DNA of 59,888 bases from Catenovulum agarivorans YM01 (GTDB taxonomy: Bacteria > Pseudomonadota > Gammaproteobacteria > Enterobacterales > Alteromonadaceae): NCBI RefSeq assembly GCF_000281085.1, contig NZ_JH767533.1, positions 35,163 to 95,050 on the forward strand. The letters run 5' to 3'. Below the pieces are notes generated by a model that was given only the letters and a program-made list of their open reading frames with translations, made no database searches and was not told the origin of the DNA. A program made the position numbers and the translations under genes. Position 1 is the stretch's first letter; each line of letters opens with the position of its first letter. Of this stretch, positions 1 to 8,971 are shown piece after piece.

Positions 1-264
1 GATTCGAAATACTATGTGATACAATTAACCCTCATCAGCTCGGATAAACTGTTGGCTGATTATTTAGCTCACCATACACTGATTGGTGTAGCCAAGGTAT
101 ACCATTACCAACAGTACTTTGCGGTCACTGTGGGTTTATACCCAAATTTAGTTGAAACAAATAACGCGATAAAAAATTTACCCGCAAGCCTACAAAATAA
201 AGGGGCATTTGCGAAATCGGTTGCAGATATAAAAAAGCGAATAAATGACGATAAAAAACCATAA
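1..264 (+). CDS. damX: DamX-like cell-division protein, C-terminal SPOR domain (5' end outside window)
   Basis: The reading frame is open from base 1, so this is the 3' end of a gene entering from the left. The 87 visible residues start DSKYYVIQLT and form one SPOR domain (beta strand YYVIQLTLISS, helix, beta strand KVYHYQQYFAVTVG, helix). SPOR domains bind denuded peptidoglycan at the septum. The end of the gene overlaps the start of dam by 20 bp, which matches the damX-dam order in enterobacteria and is the main reason for naming it DamX. A GTG at base 16 lies inside the domain and is not a real start. The N-terminal cytoplasmic and membrane part cannot be seen. Confidence 0.85.
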   Translation, partial: DSKYYVIQLTLISSDKLLADYLAHHTLIGVAKVYHYQQYFAVTVGLYPNLVETNNAIKNLPASLQNKGAFAKSVADIKKRINDDKKP

Positions 265-1108
265 AAAACAACGAGCTTTTTTAAAGTGGGCCGGTGGGAA
301 ATACAATCTAATTGAAAAAATTACTCAATTATTACCCAAAAGACCGGAAACTTTAGTCGAGCCTTTTGTTGGGGCTGGGTCGGTGTTTTTAAACACACAA
401 TATAAGCATTATATTTTAAATGATATTAATCCAGATCTCATTGGCTTATATCGGCATTTACAACTAAAACCAGAATGCCTAATTAGCGAATGTGCCAAGC
501 TGTACCAAGATAAATTTAACAACGCAGATGCTTATTATGCAATCCGCACTGAGTTTAACCAAGAAACCGATACCTTTAGACGTGCTGTTATATTCACCTA
601 TTTAAATCGGCATGGTTATAACGGTTTGTGTCGCTACAACTTATCTGGCCATTACAATGTGCCGTTTGGCCGCTATGTAAAGCCTTATTTCCCTGAATCT
701 GAGATGTATTTTTTTGCTGAAAAAGCACAAAATGCCACTTTTACACAAATCGATTTTCAGACCTGTATGCAACATGCACCAAAAGGGGCTGTAATATATT
801 GTGACCCTCCGTATGTGAGCTTGAGTGATACGGCTAATTTTACCCAGTATGCTAGAGCTGGCTTCGCGTTTCACGACCAGCAACGTTTGGCTCATACAGC
901 TGCTGAGCTGGCGCTTAAAGGAACAAACACTGTATTGATTAGTAACCATGATACACCTGTAAGTCGCAAGTTGTATCACAATGCCAATATACGCTCGACT
1001 AAAGTTTCTAGAGTTATTAGCCAAAAAGTTGAAAACCGCCGAGCCGTTAAAGAGGTGCTAGCACTGTATAAGGTTGGAAGTATTCATCAGTCAACAAAAG
1101 CTGTTTAA
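245..1108 (+). CDS. dam: DNA adenine methyltransferase Dam (GATC)
   Basis: This 287-residue protein has the family's usual length and transfers a methyl group from S-adenosylmethionine to adenine N6 in GATC. Visible motifs are FLKWAGGK near residues 12-19, the SAM-binding FVGAGSVF near 40-47, and the catalytic DPPY at 187-190. Known Dam roles are mismatch-repair strand marking, timing of replication initiation and methylation-dependent gene control. The start overlaps damX by 20 bp, implying translational coupling. In E. coli rpe follows dam on the same strand; here a porin gene on the opposite strand lies between them, and a terminator follows dam immediately. Confidence 0.96.
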   Translation: MTIKNHKKQRAFLKWAGGKYNLIEKITQLLPKRPETLVEPFVGAGSVFLNTQYKHYILNDINPDLIGLYRHLQLKPECLISECAKLYQDKFNNADAYYAIRTEFNQETDTFRRAVIFTYLNRHGYNGLCRYNLSGHYNVPFGRYVKPYFPESEMYFFAEKAQNATFTQIDFQTCMQHAPKGAVIYCDPPYVSLSDTANFTQYARAGFAFHDQQRLAHTAAELALKGTNTVLISNHDTPVSRKLYHNANIRSTKVSRVISQKVENRRAVKEVLALYKVGSIHQSTKAV

Positions 1109-1164
1109 CTAAGCAGAATAGAGTAAATCGCATCTGAACTTTGATTTACTGAATATCAGAAACT

Positions 1165-1190
1165 AAAAAACCCGCCGAAGCGGGTTTTTG
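1165..1190. terminator. Bidirectional intrinsic terminator between dam and the TorF-like porin
   Basis: A perfect 5-bp CCCGC/GCGGG stem with a CGAA tetraloop is flanked by six A on the left and five T on the right. It can therefore end transcription from dam (+) and from the convergent porin gene (-). Confidence 0.85.
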
Positions 1191-1213
1191 TCATTTAGAT
1201 TTGATTATCTAAA

Positions 1214-1888
1214 TTATAGGTCGAAGTCTACAGCGTAAGAAACGTAGAAACCTAGAGATTCACCGTCACGGTCTGATTCTACAACACCTAAAGTAAAACC
1301 ATCTTTAGAAATGCTTGCGCCAACGTCGATACCTTCTGCTGCGAAATCACCATCGTAAGAACCGATATGGAAAGCTGCTTCAATACCTTCCGCAACTTCT
1401 AGAGCGTAGTCAGCAGAAATGTAAGTAGAATCACCGAAGCTAGCGCCAGAAGTTTCAGCATTCGCAAGCACAGCAATACCTAAAGTTAAAGCGTCGAAAG
1501 ATACGCTAGCGTAGATTTCACCGAAATCTAAATCTGTAGCTGCGCCTGCTGGAATCGCGGATTTACGTGGGTAGTTGAAGTATACATAACCTACATCATA
1601 AGCAATACCTTCCATTTCACCACTGAAACCTACGTAAAGATCTACTTCTGAAGCTGCGCCGCCATAAACTACGTTTGAGGTCCAAACGCCAGCATAGAAA
1701 CCAGACTCATCTGCGTAATCGATACCACCAGAAACAGCCGCACCATCGTCAGTTTGAGTCATACCACGCCAGTAATAGTTAGAAGTTACTGCCGCATTTG
1801 CTGATAAACCCTCTACCGCCATAGCAGAAGTAGAAGCCATAGTAGATACTGCGCCTAAAATAGAAGCTACAAGTAATGTTTTTTTCAT
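1214..1888 (-). CDS. TorF-family putative outer-membrane porin
   Basis: The 224-residue protein begins with a clear signal peptide (MKKTLL, hydrophobic core, AMA cleavage near residue 24). The rest alternates aromatic and polar residues as in a small beta-barrel and ends DFDL. The segment ANAAVTSNYYWRGMTQTDDGAAVSGGIDY is split here as AAVTSNYYWRGMTQ and AAVSGGIDYADESGFYAG, the typical start of the TorF / TIGR02001 family of unknown substrate. A GGAG ribosome site lies about 8 nt before the ATG. The gene is monocistronic, convergent with dam and divergent from rpe. Its position between dam and rpe breaks a gene order common in gammaproteobacteria. Transport specificity cannot be read from the sequence. 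Confidence 0.85.
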   Translation of the reverse strand: MKKTLLVASILGAVSTMASTSAMAVEGLSANAAVTSNYYWRGMTQTDDGAAVSGGIDYADESGFYAGVWTSNVVYGGAASEVDLYVGFSGEMEGIAYDVGYVYFNYPRKSAIPAGAATDLDFGEIYASVSFDALTLGIAVLANAETSGASFGDSTYISADYALEVAEGIEAAFHIGSYDGDFAAEGIDVGASISKDGFTLGVVESDRDGESLGFYVSYAVDFDL

Positions 1889-2309
1889 GCTAGTTCTCCA
1901 AATTGGAATTTTTCAATTTTCTAAATGTGCTGAAGAGGATTAGCAACCCTCATGCCGATTTTTTAATTTCCCTTAAAAAAAGCGTGTAAAGCCTAATAAA
2001 TAGGGGATTCATACTTTCTTTTCGTGAACTGCAGCGCCAGTTTATAGCACTTATTTGGCAAAATCACTACAAAACGCTGGTATTCTATGGTGCAAATGTG
2101 AACTGGTGTGTATCAATGTGGTGCAATTGAACTGATCTAGAGTCATTAAGTACGACTTTTTGCATCTTTTTAGTTAGTTTTTTATAAATGCTGATTATTT
2201 TTTCTTTCTGGTAATATTTTTTATTGCTTTCGTTAGGTTTGGTTTGGATAAAATTAGCGGTTAGAATAGCTGTTATTAACAAATACAAGAATGTTTAGGT
2301 ATTACGACT
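1889..2309. other. Non-coding divergent promoter region, torF-like / rpe
   Basis: These 421 AT-rich bases separate two divergent genes. I found no credible gene; a 67-codon open frame on the minus strand has no ribosome site and low-complexity composition. The region must hold promoters for both flanking genes. The half nearest rpe contains the candidate promoter listed separately. Confidence 0.6.
2239..2267 (+). promoter_or_regulatory. Candidate sigma-70 promoter of rpe
   Basis: TTGGTT (2239-2244) and TAGAAT (2262-2267) are separated by 17 bp and lie about 43 bp before the rpe start. The -10 box is a 5/6 match; the -35 box is weak. Judged by eye only. Confidence 0.4.
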
Positions 2310-2981
2310 ATGAATCCTTATTTAATTGCACCGTCGATTTTGGCCGCGGATTTGGCTCGACTTGGTGAAGATGTTGAAAAAGTTGTAGCAGCTGGTGCAG
2401 ATATTATCCACTTTGATGTAATGGATAATCATTATGTGCCAAATTTAACTTTTGGCCCAGCGGTCTTAGAAGCTTTAAAAAATTATGGTATTAAAGCTGA
2501 TTTTGATGTGCATCTTATGGTCGAGCCAGTTGATGATTTAATCAATCAGTTTGCTGATGCTGGTGCTGCTTATATCAGCTTCCACCCAGAAGCTAGTAAA
2601 CATGTAGATCGCTCTATTAGTTTAATTAAACAACGTGGTATTAAAGCGGGTTTAGTACTTAATCCTGCTACATCTTTATCTGTGTTAGATTATGTATTAC
2701 CTCAGCTAGATTTTGTTTTATTTATGTCGGTTAACCCTGGTTTTGGTGGTCAGTCGTTTATTCCGTTTACCTTAGATAAGATTCGTCAGTTGCGAGCGCG
2801 CATTGATGAACTTGGTTTGAATACTCGTATTGAAGTTGATGGTGGCGTTAAAACGAATAATATCGCAGAAGTTGCAGCTGCTGGCGCTGATATGTTTGTT
2901 GCTGGCACGGCTATTTTTGGTGCTGACGATTATAAAGTTGCCATTGATGAGATGCGCAGCGAATTAGCTAAGATTGGGTAA
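2310..2981 (+). CDS. rpe: Ribulose-phosphate 3-epimerase
   Basis: The 223-residue enzyme interconverts ribulose 5-phosphate and xylulose 5-phosphate in the pentose phosphate pathway. It is a TIM barrel with the family signatures [12 protein letters not shown] at the N-terminus, [17 protein letters not shown] (metal-binding His and Asp), DVHLMVE, the glycine-rich phosphate loop VNPGFGGQ, and EVDGGVK containing the second catalytic Asp. Length is typical. An AGG lies about 10 nt before the ATG. In E. coli rpe is followed by gph and trpS; here it is followed by a long repeat-bearing spacer and convergent uvrA. Confidence 0.97.
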   Translation: MNPYLIAPSILAADLARLGEDVEKVVAAGADIIHFDVMDNHYVPNLTFGPAVLEALKNYGIKADFDVHLMVEPVDDLINQFADAGAAYISFHPEASKHVDRSISLIKQRGIKAGLVLNPATSLSVLDYVLPQLDFVLFMSVNPGFGGQSFIPFTLDKIRQLRARIDELGLNTRIEVDGGVKTNNIAEVAAAGADMFVAGTAIFGADDYKVAIDEMRSELAKIG

Positions 2982-3100
2982 TTCAATCTTAGCTCTATGC
3001 GTGTATCGTTGCGCATAGCTACAGCGCGGCTAGTTCGTTGCCATAGAATGGTCGAGCTAGTTTAATTTGACGGCTCATTTGTGCAATATAGCCGGCCCGA

Positions 3101-3195
3101 GGTTAGATTACCCACGCAGAAACGCTGTAAACACGTCCGTGTGCGCTCTGACTTTTCATCCCTGAAAAGTAGGTTCTGCTTAGGGTAATTCTAAC
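3101..3195 (+). repeat. Three-stem (cloverleaf-like) dispersed repeat, copy a
   Basis: An outer inverted repeat pairs GTTAGATTACCC plus GCAGAA with TTCTGC plus GGGTAATTCTAAC. Inside are two small hairpins: ACACGTCCGTGT (3131-3142) and ACTTTTCATCCCTGAAAAGT (3151-3170). The junction ACGCTGTAAA...GCGCTCTG and the TCC-type loops are shared with elements near the urt/ure genes, while all three stems have different sequences. Confidence 0.75.
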
Positions 3196-3451
3196 AACAG
3201 CCCTCACTTTATTCGTGTATGCGAATAGACATTCCTTCATGAACAATATCAACTATCTTTCCCTGCATTTGTATTGCTGGCTTTAATCGCGACAAAAATG
3301 TTTGATGGGTGATTGGGAGTTGGGGGCAATTCAGTTTGCGGATAGCAACTCATTTGTAAGGAAAGTGCTAGAGCGATAACTTAGAGCAAAATTTCTTTTT
3401 CAGGGGCGAATGAAGACCGAAGCACCGCTTCGCAGCTGAATGAGGTGGAGT

Positions 3452-3481
3452 CATGGATGACGACAGGGCCTGTCATCCATG
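3452..3481. repeat. Palindrome with 10-bp arms, possible repeat relic
   Basis: CATGGATGAC (3452-3461) and GTCATCCATG (3472-3481) are perfect inverted arms around a 10-bp centre. The arm again carries ATCCATG, as in the loops of the three-stem repeats, but here it lies in the stem. Its relation to that family is uncertain. Confidence 0.5.
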
Positions 3482-3657
3482 GAGGGATCTGCTACTCTGA
3501 CTTATGGAGTATCAGGCTAGCGGTTTTGCGATAGTTATGCTCTAGTGATTTCCGCATACTGCACCATGCTCGAAGCGTTCGGTGAATTGACCGCAACTTC
3601 CAAGCACTATTGCACTATGTTAGAAGCGCGGCGAGTTACTAATAGTTGGGACGCCGC

Positions 3658-6477
3658 TTACAACAGCGGCTTTAAAAACCTTCCTGTATGACTATTTTCC
3701 TGTTTAACTAAATCTTCCGGCGATCCAGCAAAGAGAATTTCACCACCACCGCTACCACCTTCTGGGCCTAAATCAACAATCCAATCAGCAGTTTTAATCA
3801 CATCCAAATTATGCTCAATAATCACCACAGTATTACCGTGGTCTCTTAACCTGTGAATAACCGCCAATAACTGCTCTATATCGTAAAAATGCAAACCTGT
3901 GGTTGGCTCATCAAGAATATATAAAGTTTTACCTGTATCTCGTTTCGACAACTCACGCGCCAGTTTAACCCTTTGTGCTTCGCCACCTGATAAAGTTGTC
4001 GCAGCTTGGCCTAAACGAATATAACTTAAACCTACATCCATTAAAGTTTGTAGTTTGCGTGAAATTGCAGGAACAGCATCAAAAAATTCGCGCGCATCTT
4101 CCACTGTCATATCCAAAGTTTCGTGAATGCTTTTACCTTTATACTTAATTTCTAAAGTTTCGCGGTTATAGCGTTTACCTTTACATTCATCACAAGCTAC
4201 ATATACATCTGGTAAAAAGTGCATCTCAACTTTAATTACACCATCCCCTTGGCAAGCTTCGCAGCGTCCCCCTTTAACGTTAAAACTAAAACGTCCTGGT
4301 TTATAACCACGTGAGCGCGCTTCTTGAGTTGCTGAGAATAATTCACGAATTGGGGTGAAAATACCCGTATAAGTTGCAGGGTTTGATCTTGGAGTGCGGC
4401 CAATTGGACTTTGGTCTATATCCACCACCTTATCCAAATGTTCTAACCCATGAATGCTTTTATATGGGGCAGGCTGATTTGTGGTCGCCTTGTTAAGTTC
4501 AGTTTGCGCCAAACTAAATAAAGTATCATTGATTAAGGTCGATTTACCTGAGCCTGATACACCAGTAATACAAGTTAATAACCCAAATGGAATGGCTAAG
4601 TCGACATCTTTTAAGTTATTGCCACTGGCACCTTTTAACTCTATCCACTTATCATTTGGCTTGGTACGCTCTGTCGGCACTTTTATCTGTCTTTTTCCTG
4701 AAAGGTATTGGCCAGTAAGTGAATGCTCACTATTTTTTATATCTTCAACTGTTCCTTGTGCAACAATTTCACCACCATGCACGCCTGCTTTGGGGCCAAT
4801 ATCTAATACATAATCAGCGCAGCGAATGGCGTCTTCATCATGTTCAACCACTATTACCGTATTGCCTAAATCACGCAAATGAGTGAGGGTTTTTAACAGG
4901 CGCTCATTATCCCTTTGATGTAACCCAATAGATGGTTCATCCAATACGTACATAACGCCGACTAAACCCGCACCAATTTGGCTGGCAAGTCTAATACGTT
5001 GTGCTTCGCCACCGGATAAAGTATCAGCACTGCGTGATAGGGTTAAATAGTTCAAACCAACATTAACTAAAAAGCCAAGTCGGTCGTTAATTTCTTTAAG
5101 AATTTTATCGGCAATTTGTGCTTTTTGACCTGTCAGCTGCAAGCTATTAAAAAATGCGGATGCTTGTTCTATTGATAAATCCGCAACTTGTGGCAAGTTT
5201 GTGTCGGCGACAAAAACGTTACGCGCTTCTTCACGTAATCTTGTACCTTTACAGCTAGGGCAGGCTTGGTTGTTGAGGAATTTCGCCATTTCTTCACGTA
5301 CTGAGTTAGATTCAGTTTCGCGGTAGCGTCTTTCCATATTCGGAATTATGCCTTCAAATGGATGTTGGCGACGGATAATGTCACCTCTATCATTCATATA
5401 GTTAAAATCTAAACTGAGTTTACCCGTGCCGTATAACACTACTTGATGTTGCTCGGCATCTAACTCTTGCCAAGGTGTGGTTACATCAAAACCATAGTGC
5501 TCAGCAACGGTTTTAAGCATTTGAAAATAATAAAAACTGCGTTTATCCCAACCTTTAATCGCACCACCAGATAAACTGAGCTCAGGGTTAGTCACCACTC
5601 TGTGTTGATCAAAATACTGTTTAACCCCTAAACCATCACAACTGCTACATGCGCCAGATGGACTGTTAAACGAGAATATTCTCGGTTCAACTTCTTGCAT
5701 GCTATAACCGCAATGAGGGCAGGAGAAGTTCGCTGAAAATACCATCTCATCTTTGGCTGTGTCGTCCATCCAGGCAATAGTTGCTACACCATTTGCAATG
5801 TCTAACGCGGTTTCAAAACTTTCAGCTAAACGCGTTTTTAGGTCATCACGTACTTTAAAGCGGTCTACTACCACTTCAATCGTATGTTTTTTATGTAATT
5901 CTAAAGTTGGTGGATCAGACAAATCACAAATCTCACCATTCACTCGTGCACGAATAAAACCTTGCGCTGATAAACTTTCGAAGGTTTTAATGTGTTCGCC
6001 TTTACGTCCTTTAACAATTGGCGCAAGCAACATGAGTTTACTGCCTTCAGGCAAAGCTAAAACTTGGTCAACCATTTGGCTAACAGTTTGCGCGGTTAAT
6101 GCTTGTTTATGAGTAGGGCATCTAGGCTCACCGACACGGGCAAATAACAATCTGAGATAATCGTAAACTTCAGTGATAGTTCCAACAGTTGATCTTGGAT
6201 TGTGCGAAGTACTTTTTTGCTCAATCGAAATAGCAGGGGATAAACCTTCGATATGGTCAACGTCTGGTTTTTCCATCAAAGATAAAAATTGCCTAGCATA
6301 TGCGGATAAAGATTCAACATAGCGGCGCTGGCCTTCAGCATACAAGGTATCAAAAGCGAGTGACGATTTACCTGAGCCTGACAATCCGGTGATCACAATA
6401 AGCTTGTCACGCGGTAAAGTTAGGTCAATGTTTTTTAAATTATGGGTGCGCGCCCCTCTAACTTCGATAGTATCCAT
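3658..6477 (-). CDS. uvrA: Excinuclease ABC subunit A
   Basis: The 939-residue UvrA is the damage-recognition ATPase of nucleotide excision repair and works as a dimer with UvrB. Two ABC modules are visible: Walker [10 protein letters not shown] near residue 32 and GVSGSGKST near 645, and two LSGGEAQR signatures. Zinc-binding cysteines appear as CPHCGY...[16 protein letters not shown] and CEACQGDG...CDECKGKR. Length matches E. coli UvrA (940). It is transcribed away from the MFS-ssb pair, echoing the uvrA-ssb arrangement in E. coli. A LexA box sits 23 bp before the start, so SOS induction is expected. Confidence 0.98.
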   Translation of the reverse strand: MDTIEVRGARTHNLKNIDLTLPRDKLIVITGLSGSGKSSLAFDTLYAEGQRRYVESLSAYARQFLSLMEKPDVDHIEGLSPAISIEQKSTSHNPRSTVGTITEVYDYLRLLFARVGEPRCPTHKQALTAQTVSQMVDQVLALPEGSKLMLLAPIVKGRKGEHIKTFESLSAQGFIRARVNGEICDLSDPPTLELHKKHTIEVVVDRFKVRDDLKTRLAESFETALDIANGVATIAWMDDTAKDEMVFSANFSCPHCGYSMQEVEPRIFSFNSPSGACSSCDGLGVKQYFDQHRVVTNPELSLSGGAIKGWDKRSFYYFQMLKTVAEHYGFDVTTPWQELDAEQHQVVLYGTGKLSLDFNYMNDRGDIIRRQHPFEGIIPNMERRYRETESNSVREEMAKFLNNQACPSCKGTRLREEARNVFVADTNLPQVADLSIEQASAFFNSLQLTGQKAQIADKILKEINDRLGFLVNVGLNYLTLSRSADTLSGGEAQRIRLASQIGAGLVGVMYVLDEPSIGLHQRDNERLLKTLTHLRDLGNTVIVVEHDEDAIRCADYVLDIGPKAGVHGGEIVAQGTVEDIKNSEHSLTGQYLSGKRQIKVPTERTKPNDKWIELKGASGNNLKDVDLAIPFGLLTCITGVSGSGKSTLINDTLFSLAQTELNKATTNQPAPYKSIHGLEHLDKVVDIDQSPIGRTPRSNPATYTGIFTPIRELFSATQEARSRGYKPGRFSFNVKGGRCEACQGDGVIKVEMHFLPDVYVACDECKGKRYNRETLEIKYKGKSIHETLDMTVEDAREFFDAVPAISRKLQTLMDVGLSYIRLGQAATTLSGGEAQRVKLARELSKRDTGKTLYILDEPTTGLHFYDIEQLLAVIHRLRDHGNTVVIIEHNLDVIKTADWIVDLGPEGGSGGGEILFAGSPEDLVKQENSHTGRFLKPLL

Positions 6478-6499
6478 ATTTGCCCTGCAAACAATTTAA

Positions 6500-6515
6500 C
6501 TGTAAATATAGACAG
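6500..6515. promoter_or_regulatory. LexA (SOS) box upstream of uvrA
   Basis: CTGTAAATATAGACAG matches the gammaproteobacterial LexA consensus CTGT-N8-ACAG with an AT-rich centre. It lies 23 bp upstream of the uvrA start, a position that would block its promoter. The divergent MFS gene starts 157 bp away, so an effect there is less certain. Confidence 0.88.
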
Positions 6516-6671
6516 TTATTATGACACAGTTTATTCTGTTGCTTCTAGTTTTTATCCAAACGAGCAAAAGCTTTGTTGTGTTGTATAACGGCCGTTAAAA
6601 TTTATACAGTACCTAAGCTGATGGCATGTTATACTGTCGCGCTCGTTAGTTAGTTCAGTTATTGCAATTTT

Positions 6672-8048
6672 ATGTCAGAGACATTAACCCGATACGAAAA
6701 GAAAATTGCTGCAGTTTTAGCCGGCATATTTAGCCTTCGCATGATGGGCTTATTTATGATCATGCCTGTAATGGCAGTGTATGGTGACCAATTGGCTGGC
6801 GTGTCACCTTTATGGATAGGCATAATTATTGGTGCATACGGACTAACCCAAGCTTTATTACAAATCCCTATGGGTTTGCTATCGGATAAAATTGGTCGTC
6901 GGCCAGTTATTTTATTAGGCTTAAGTTTGTTTGCGTTGGGTAGTGTAACAGCAGGCATGGCCGAAGATGTTTATTGGGTAGCAGTCGGGCGTTTTTTACA
7001 AGGCACAGGCGCTATCGCCAGTGCGGTATTGGCGTTAGCATCCGATTTAACCCGAGAGCAGCAGCGCTCTAAAGTTATGGCCATTATCGGCATGAGCATA
7101 GGTTTGTCGTTTGCGGCGGCTATGGTGGTTGGCCCATTATTGGCAGAGCGTTTTGGTTTATCTGGAATATTTTATTTAACTGCAGTATTTGCGGTATTGG
7201 GTATGCTGCTGGTGTATTTTCAAGTGCCAGACTCAGTGAGCCGAGGCTCAAACCGTGATGCTATTCCGGTACCAGCGCAGTTGAAACAGTTAGTTAAACA
7301 TCCACAACTGGCTAAATTAAACCTTGGTGTATTTGTACTACACATGCTTTTAACCTGTTTATTTGTTGCCATTCCTGGTTTATTGGTCAATGCAGGTTTT
7401 GCCGCTAATAGCCATTGGATGTTGTATTTTCCTGCTTTGTTGGCTTCATTTGTATTGATGGCGCCCTTATTAATTTGGGCAGTTAAAAGCAATAAAGAGT
7501 TAACTGTATTTAAGCTGGCGATTATTTTATTAGCTGTGGCTATGTTAGTTGTATATTTCAGTCAGCAGATATTAATTGGTTTATTTGCAGCGCTTATCGT
7601 ATTTTTTGTCGCCTTTAATTATTTAGAAGCAAACTTGCCCGCTTGGGTTAGTCGCATTGCACCCGCTGGGCAGAAAGGTTCAGCTATGGGCATGTTTTCA
7701 AGCTGTCAGTTTGCCGGTGCATTTGCCGGTGGCATGATAGGTGGGACAGTTTTACAATTGAGTTCAGTAAATGGGCTGTTATTATTTTGTGCTTTAGTTT
7801 GTTTACCTTGGTTATGGTTAGCAAATAACTTAATATTACCAGTTAGAACTAAACCCAAAGTGGTGAGTGTGGCGGTAGCAAGCCACCAAATAGCAGAAGA
7901 TATGGCACAAGCGCTGACTCAAATTAAAGGAATTGAAGAAGCGGTTGTTATCGTTGAAGAACAATTAGCATATTTAAAAGTTTTACCTAAGCAGTTGGAC
8001 GAACAGGCGTTAGACAGCTACTTAAACCAACATGCGAAACAGAATTAG
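6672..8048 (+). CDS. yajR: MFS transporter of the YajR type with C-terminal ferredoxin-like domain
   Basis: The 458-residue protein has about 12 hydrophobic segments and the MFS motif A GLLSDKIGRRP between TM2 and TM3. After the last membrane segment, roughly residues 395-458 (VVSVAVASHQIAEDMAQAL, EEAVVIVEEQLAYLKVLP) form a soluble beta-alpha-beta domain like the YAM domain of E. coli YajR (454 aa). The substrate of YajR is unknown; a proton-driven exporter is the usual assumption. It lies between uvrA and ssb, with only 9 bp to ssb, so the two are likely co-transcribed. Confidence 0.85.
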   Translation: MSETLTRYEKKIAAVLAGIFSLRMMGLFMIMPVMAVYGDQLAGVSPLWIGIIIGAYGLTQALLQIPMGLLSDKIGRRPVILLGLSLFALGSVTAGMAEDVYWVAVGRFLQGTGAIASAVLALASDLTREQQRSKVMAIIGMSIGLSFAAAMVVGPLLAERFGLSGIFYLTAVFAVLGMLLVYFQVPDSVSRGSNRDAIPVPAQLKQLVKHPQLAKLNLGVFVLHMLLTCLFVAIPGLLVNAGFAANSHWMLYFPALLASFVLMAPLLIWAVKSNKELTVFKLAIILLAVAMLVVYFSQQILIGLFAALIVFFVAFNYLEANLPAWVSRIAPAGQKGSAMGMFSSCQFAGAFAGGMIGGTVLQLSSVNGLLLFCALVCLPWLWLANNLILPVRTKPKVVSVAVASHQIAEDMAQALTQIKGIEEAVVIVEEQLAYLKVLPKQLDEQALDSYLNQHAKQN

Positions 8049-8057
8049 GAGAAGATA

Positions 8058-8660
8058 ATGGCATCTCGCGGCATCAACAAAGTGATATTAATCGGTAATT
8101 TAGGTCAGGATCCAGAAGTCCGCTATATGCCTAACGGCAATGCTGTTGCAAACTTAACTATTGCAACATCAGAAAGTTGGAAAGATCGTAATTCTGGTCA
8201 AATGAATGAAAAAACTGAATGGCACCGAGTGGTTATTTTTGGCAAATTAGCTGAAATTGCTGGTGAATATTTACGTAAAGGTTCACAAGTTTATATTGAA
8301 GGTAAGTTGCAAACGCGTAAGTGGCAAGACCAACAAGGTCAAGACAGATATACCACAGAAGTTGTTGTTGATATGACTGGCAGCATGCAGATGTTAGATC
8401 GCCGTAACGACGGTGGCCAAGGGCAGGGCGCTCAAGGCGGTGGTTATGCAAATAATAACCAAGGTGGATACAATCAAGCACCACAGCAAGGTGGTGGTTA
8501 TCAGCAGCCAGCAGCTCAACCACAATATAACCAAGCACCACAACAAGGTGGCGGTTATCAGCAGTCTGCACCACAACAACGTCCAGCGCCTGCGCCAGCA
8601 CCACAAGCAGCGCCGCCAGCAGAACCTAACTTAGATTTTGACGACGATATTCCGTTCTAA
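8058..8660 (+). CDS. ssb: Single-stranded DNA-binding protein
   Basis: The 200-residue SSB has an N-terminal OB fold (residues 1-112: [39 protein letters not shown]), a Gln/Gly-rich linker and the acidic tip DFDDDIPF that recruits repair and replication proteins. The linker holds an internal duplication, [13 protein letters not shown] appearing twice, reflecting a 57-bp DNA repeat. An AGGAG ribosome site precedes the ATG. A terminator follows. The gene lies downstream of the YajR-like transporter and in the uvrA neighbourhood, as in many gammaproteobacteria. Confidence 0.98.
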   Translation: MASRGINKVILIGNLGQDPEVRYMPNGNAVANLTIATSESWKDRNSGQMNEKTEWHRVVIFGKLAEIAGEYLRKGSQVYIEGKLQTRKWQDQQGQDRYTTEVVVDMTGSMQMLDRRNDGGQGQGAQGGGYANNNQGGYNQAPQQGGGYQQPAAQPQYNQAPQQGGGYQQSAPQQRPAPAPAPQAAPPAEPNLDFDDDIPF

Positions 8661-8694
8661 AATTTTAACTAATTTAAAATTGAATTAATTTCCC

Positions 8695-8719
8695 AAAGCC
8701 GCATTTTGCGGCTTTGCTA
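8695..8719 (+). terminator. Intrinsic terminator after ssb
   Basis: A 9-bp stem AAAGCCGCA/TGCGGCTTT with a 3-nt loop lies 34 bp after the ssb stop. The following T-run is poor (GCTATTTGG). Confidence 0.65.
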
Positions 8720-8742
8720 TTTGGAATACTGAAATTTAGGAT

Positions 8743-8810
8743 AAAAAAATCCCGCTGGTGTTGCCACTAGCGGGTTACAAGGGAGATACAACAGGAGCAC
8801 ATTTTCAAAC
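8743..8810 (-). ncRNA. Small RNA, copy A, with anti-Shine-Dalgarno block
   Basis: On the minus strand, a promoter-like block (8816-8847) is followed after about 20 nt by CCTGTTGTATCTCCCTTGTA and then a strong intrinsic terminator: 10-bp stem CCCGCTAGTG/CACCAGCGGG (8751-8774) followed by ATTTTTTT. The same organisation recurs at 42423-42530. No protein gene can own this terminator, because the upstream minus-strand gene has its own terminator at 8904-8943 and ssb runs the other way. The predicted transcript is about 68 nt, unstructured except for the terminator, with an exposed UAUCUCCC able to pair with GGGAGAUA ribosome sites. The start point is inferred from promoter spacing; the function is inference. 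Confidence 0.72.
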
Positions 8811-8815
8811 ACATA

Positions 8816-8847
8816 ATTATAGAGTGTCGAAAATCGGCTTAGTTCAA
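8816..8847 (-). promoter_or_regulatory. Promoter of small RNA copy A
   Basis: On the minus strand: TTGAAC at 8847-8842 and TATAAT at 8821-8816, separated by 20 bp. The block TTGAACTWAGCCGA...TCTATWATTATG is conserved with copy B. The 20-bp gap is too long for a good sigma-70 promoter, but GAACT-N16-TCTAT fits the spacing of sigma-E promoters. Confidence 0.6.
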
Positions 8848-8903
8848 AATAATTTGCAAATTTTTTAATTATTTTGATTTTGCCTGTTTCTTGGCTTATC
8901 CAA

Positions 8904-8943
8904 TAAAAAATCCGCAGCAATATAAAGTGCTGCGGATTTTTTG
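8904..8943. terminator. Bidirectional terminator downstream of the CHRD lipoprotein gene
   Basis: A 9-bp stem TCCGCAGCA/TGCTGCGGA (8911-8936) is flanked by six A on the left and six T on the right. It ends the CHRD transcript on the minus strand and insulates the small RNA gene that follows. Confidence 0.9.
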
Positions 8944-8971
8944 TTGTTGAGCGAGTTGACGAATAATTCGA

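Larger units (their letters stand above)
2982..3657. other. 676-bp non-coding spacer between rpe and uvrA, rich in palindromes
   Basis: No open frame here is convincing. Just after rpe there is a short hairpin (TATGCG/CGCATA, around 2997-3020) without a T-run. The two clearest structures, a three-stem repeat at 3101-3195 and a palindrome at 3452-3481, are listed separately. The rest looks like decayed repeat sequence. Confidence 0.6.

Noticed and set aside
2085-2288. 67-codon minus-strand frame upstream of rpe
   Set aside because: Low-complexity Lys/Asn/Ile composition typical of AT-rich spacer and no Shine-Dalgarno.
3410-3500. Member of the three-stem repeat family
   Set aside because: It shares ATCCATG but in the stem rather than the loop and lacks the junction sequence, so kept separate.
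6526-6539. ACAG...CTGT inverted motif as a second LexA box
   Set aside because: The half-sites are in reversed order relative to CTGT-N8-ACAG and the spacing is wrong.
8717-8920. 67-codon minus-strand frame between ssb and the CHRD gene
   Set aside because: It crosses a terminator hairpin and the small RNA promoter; the small RNA explains the region better.
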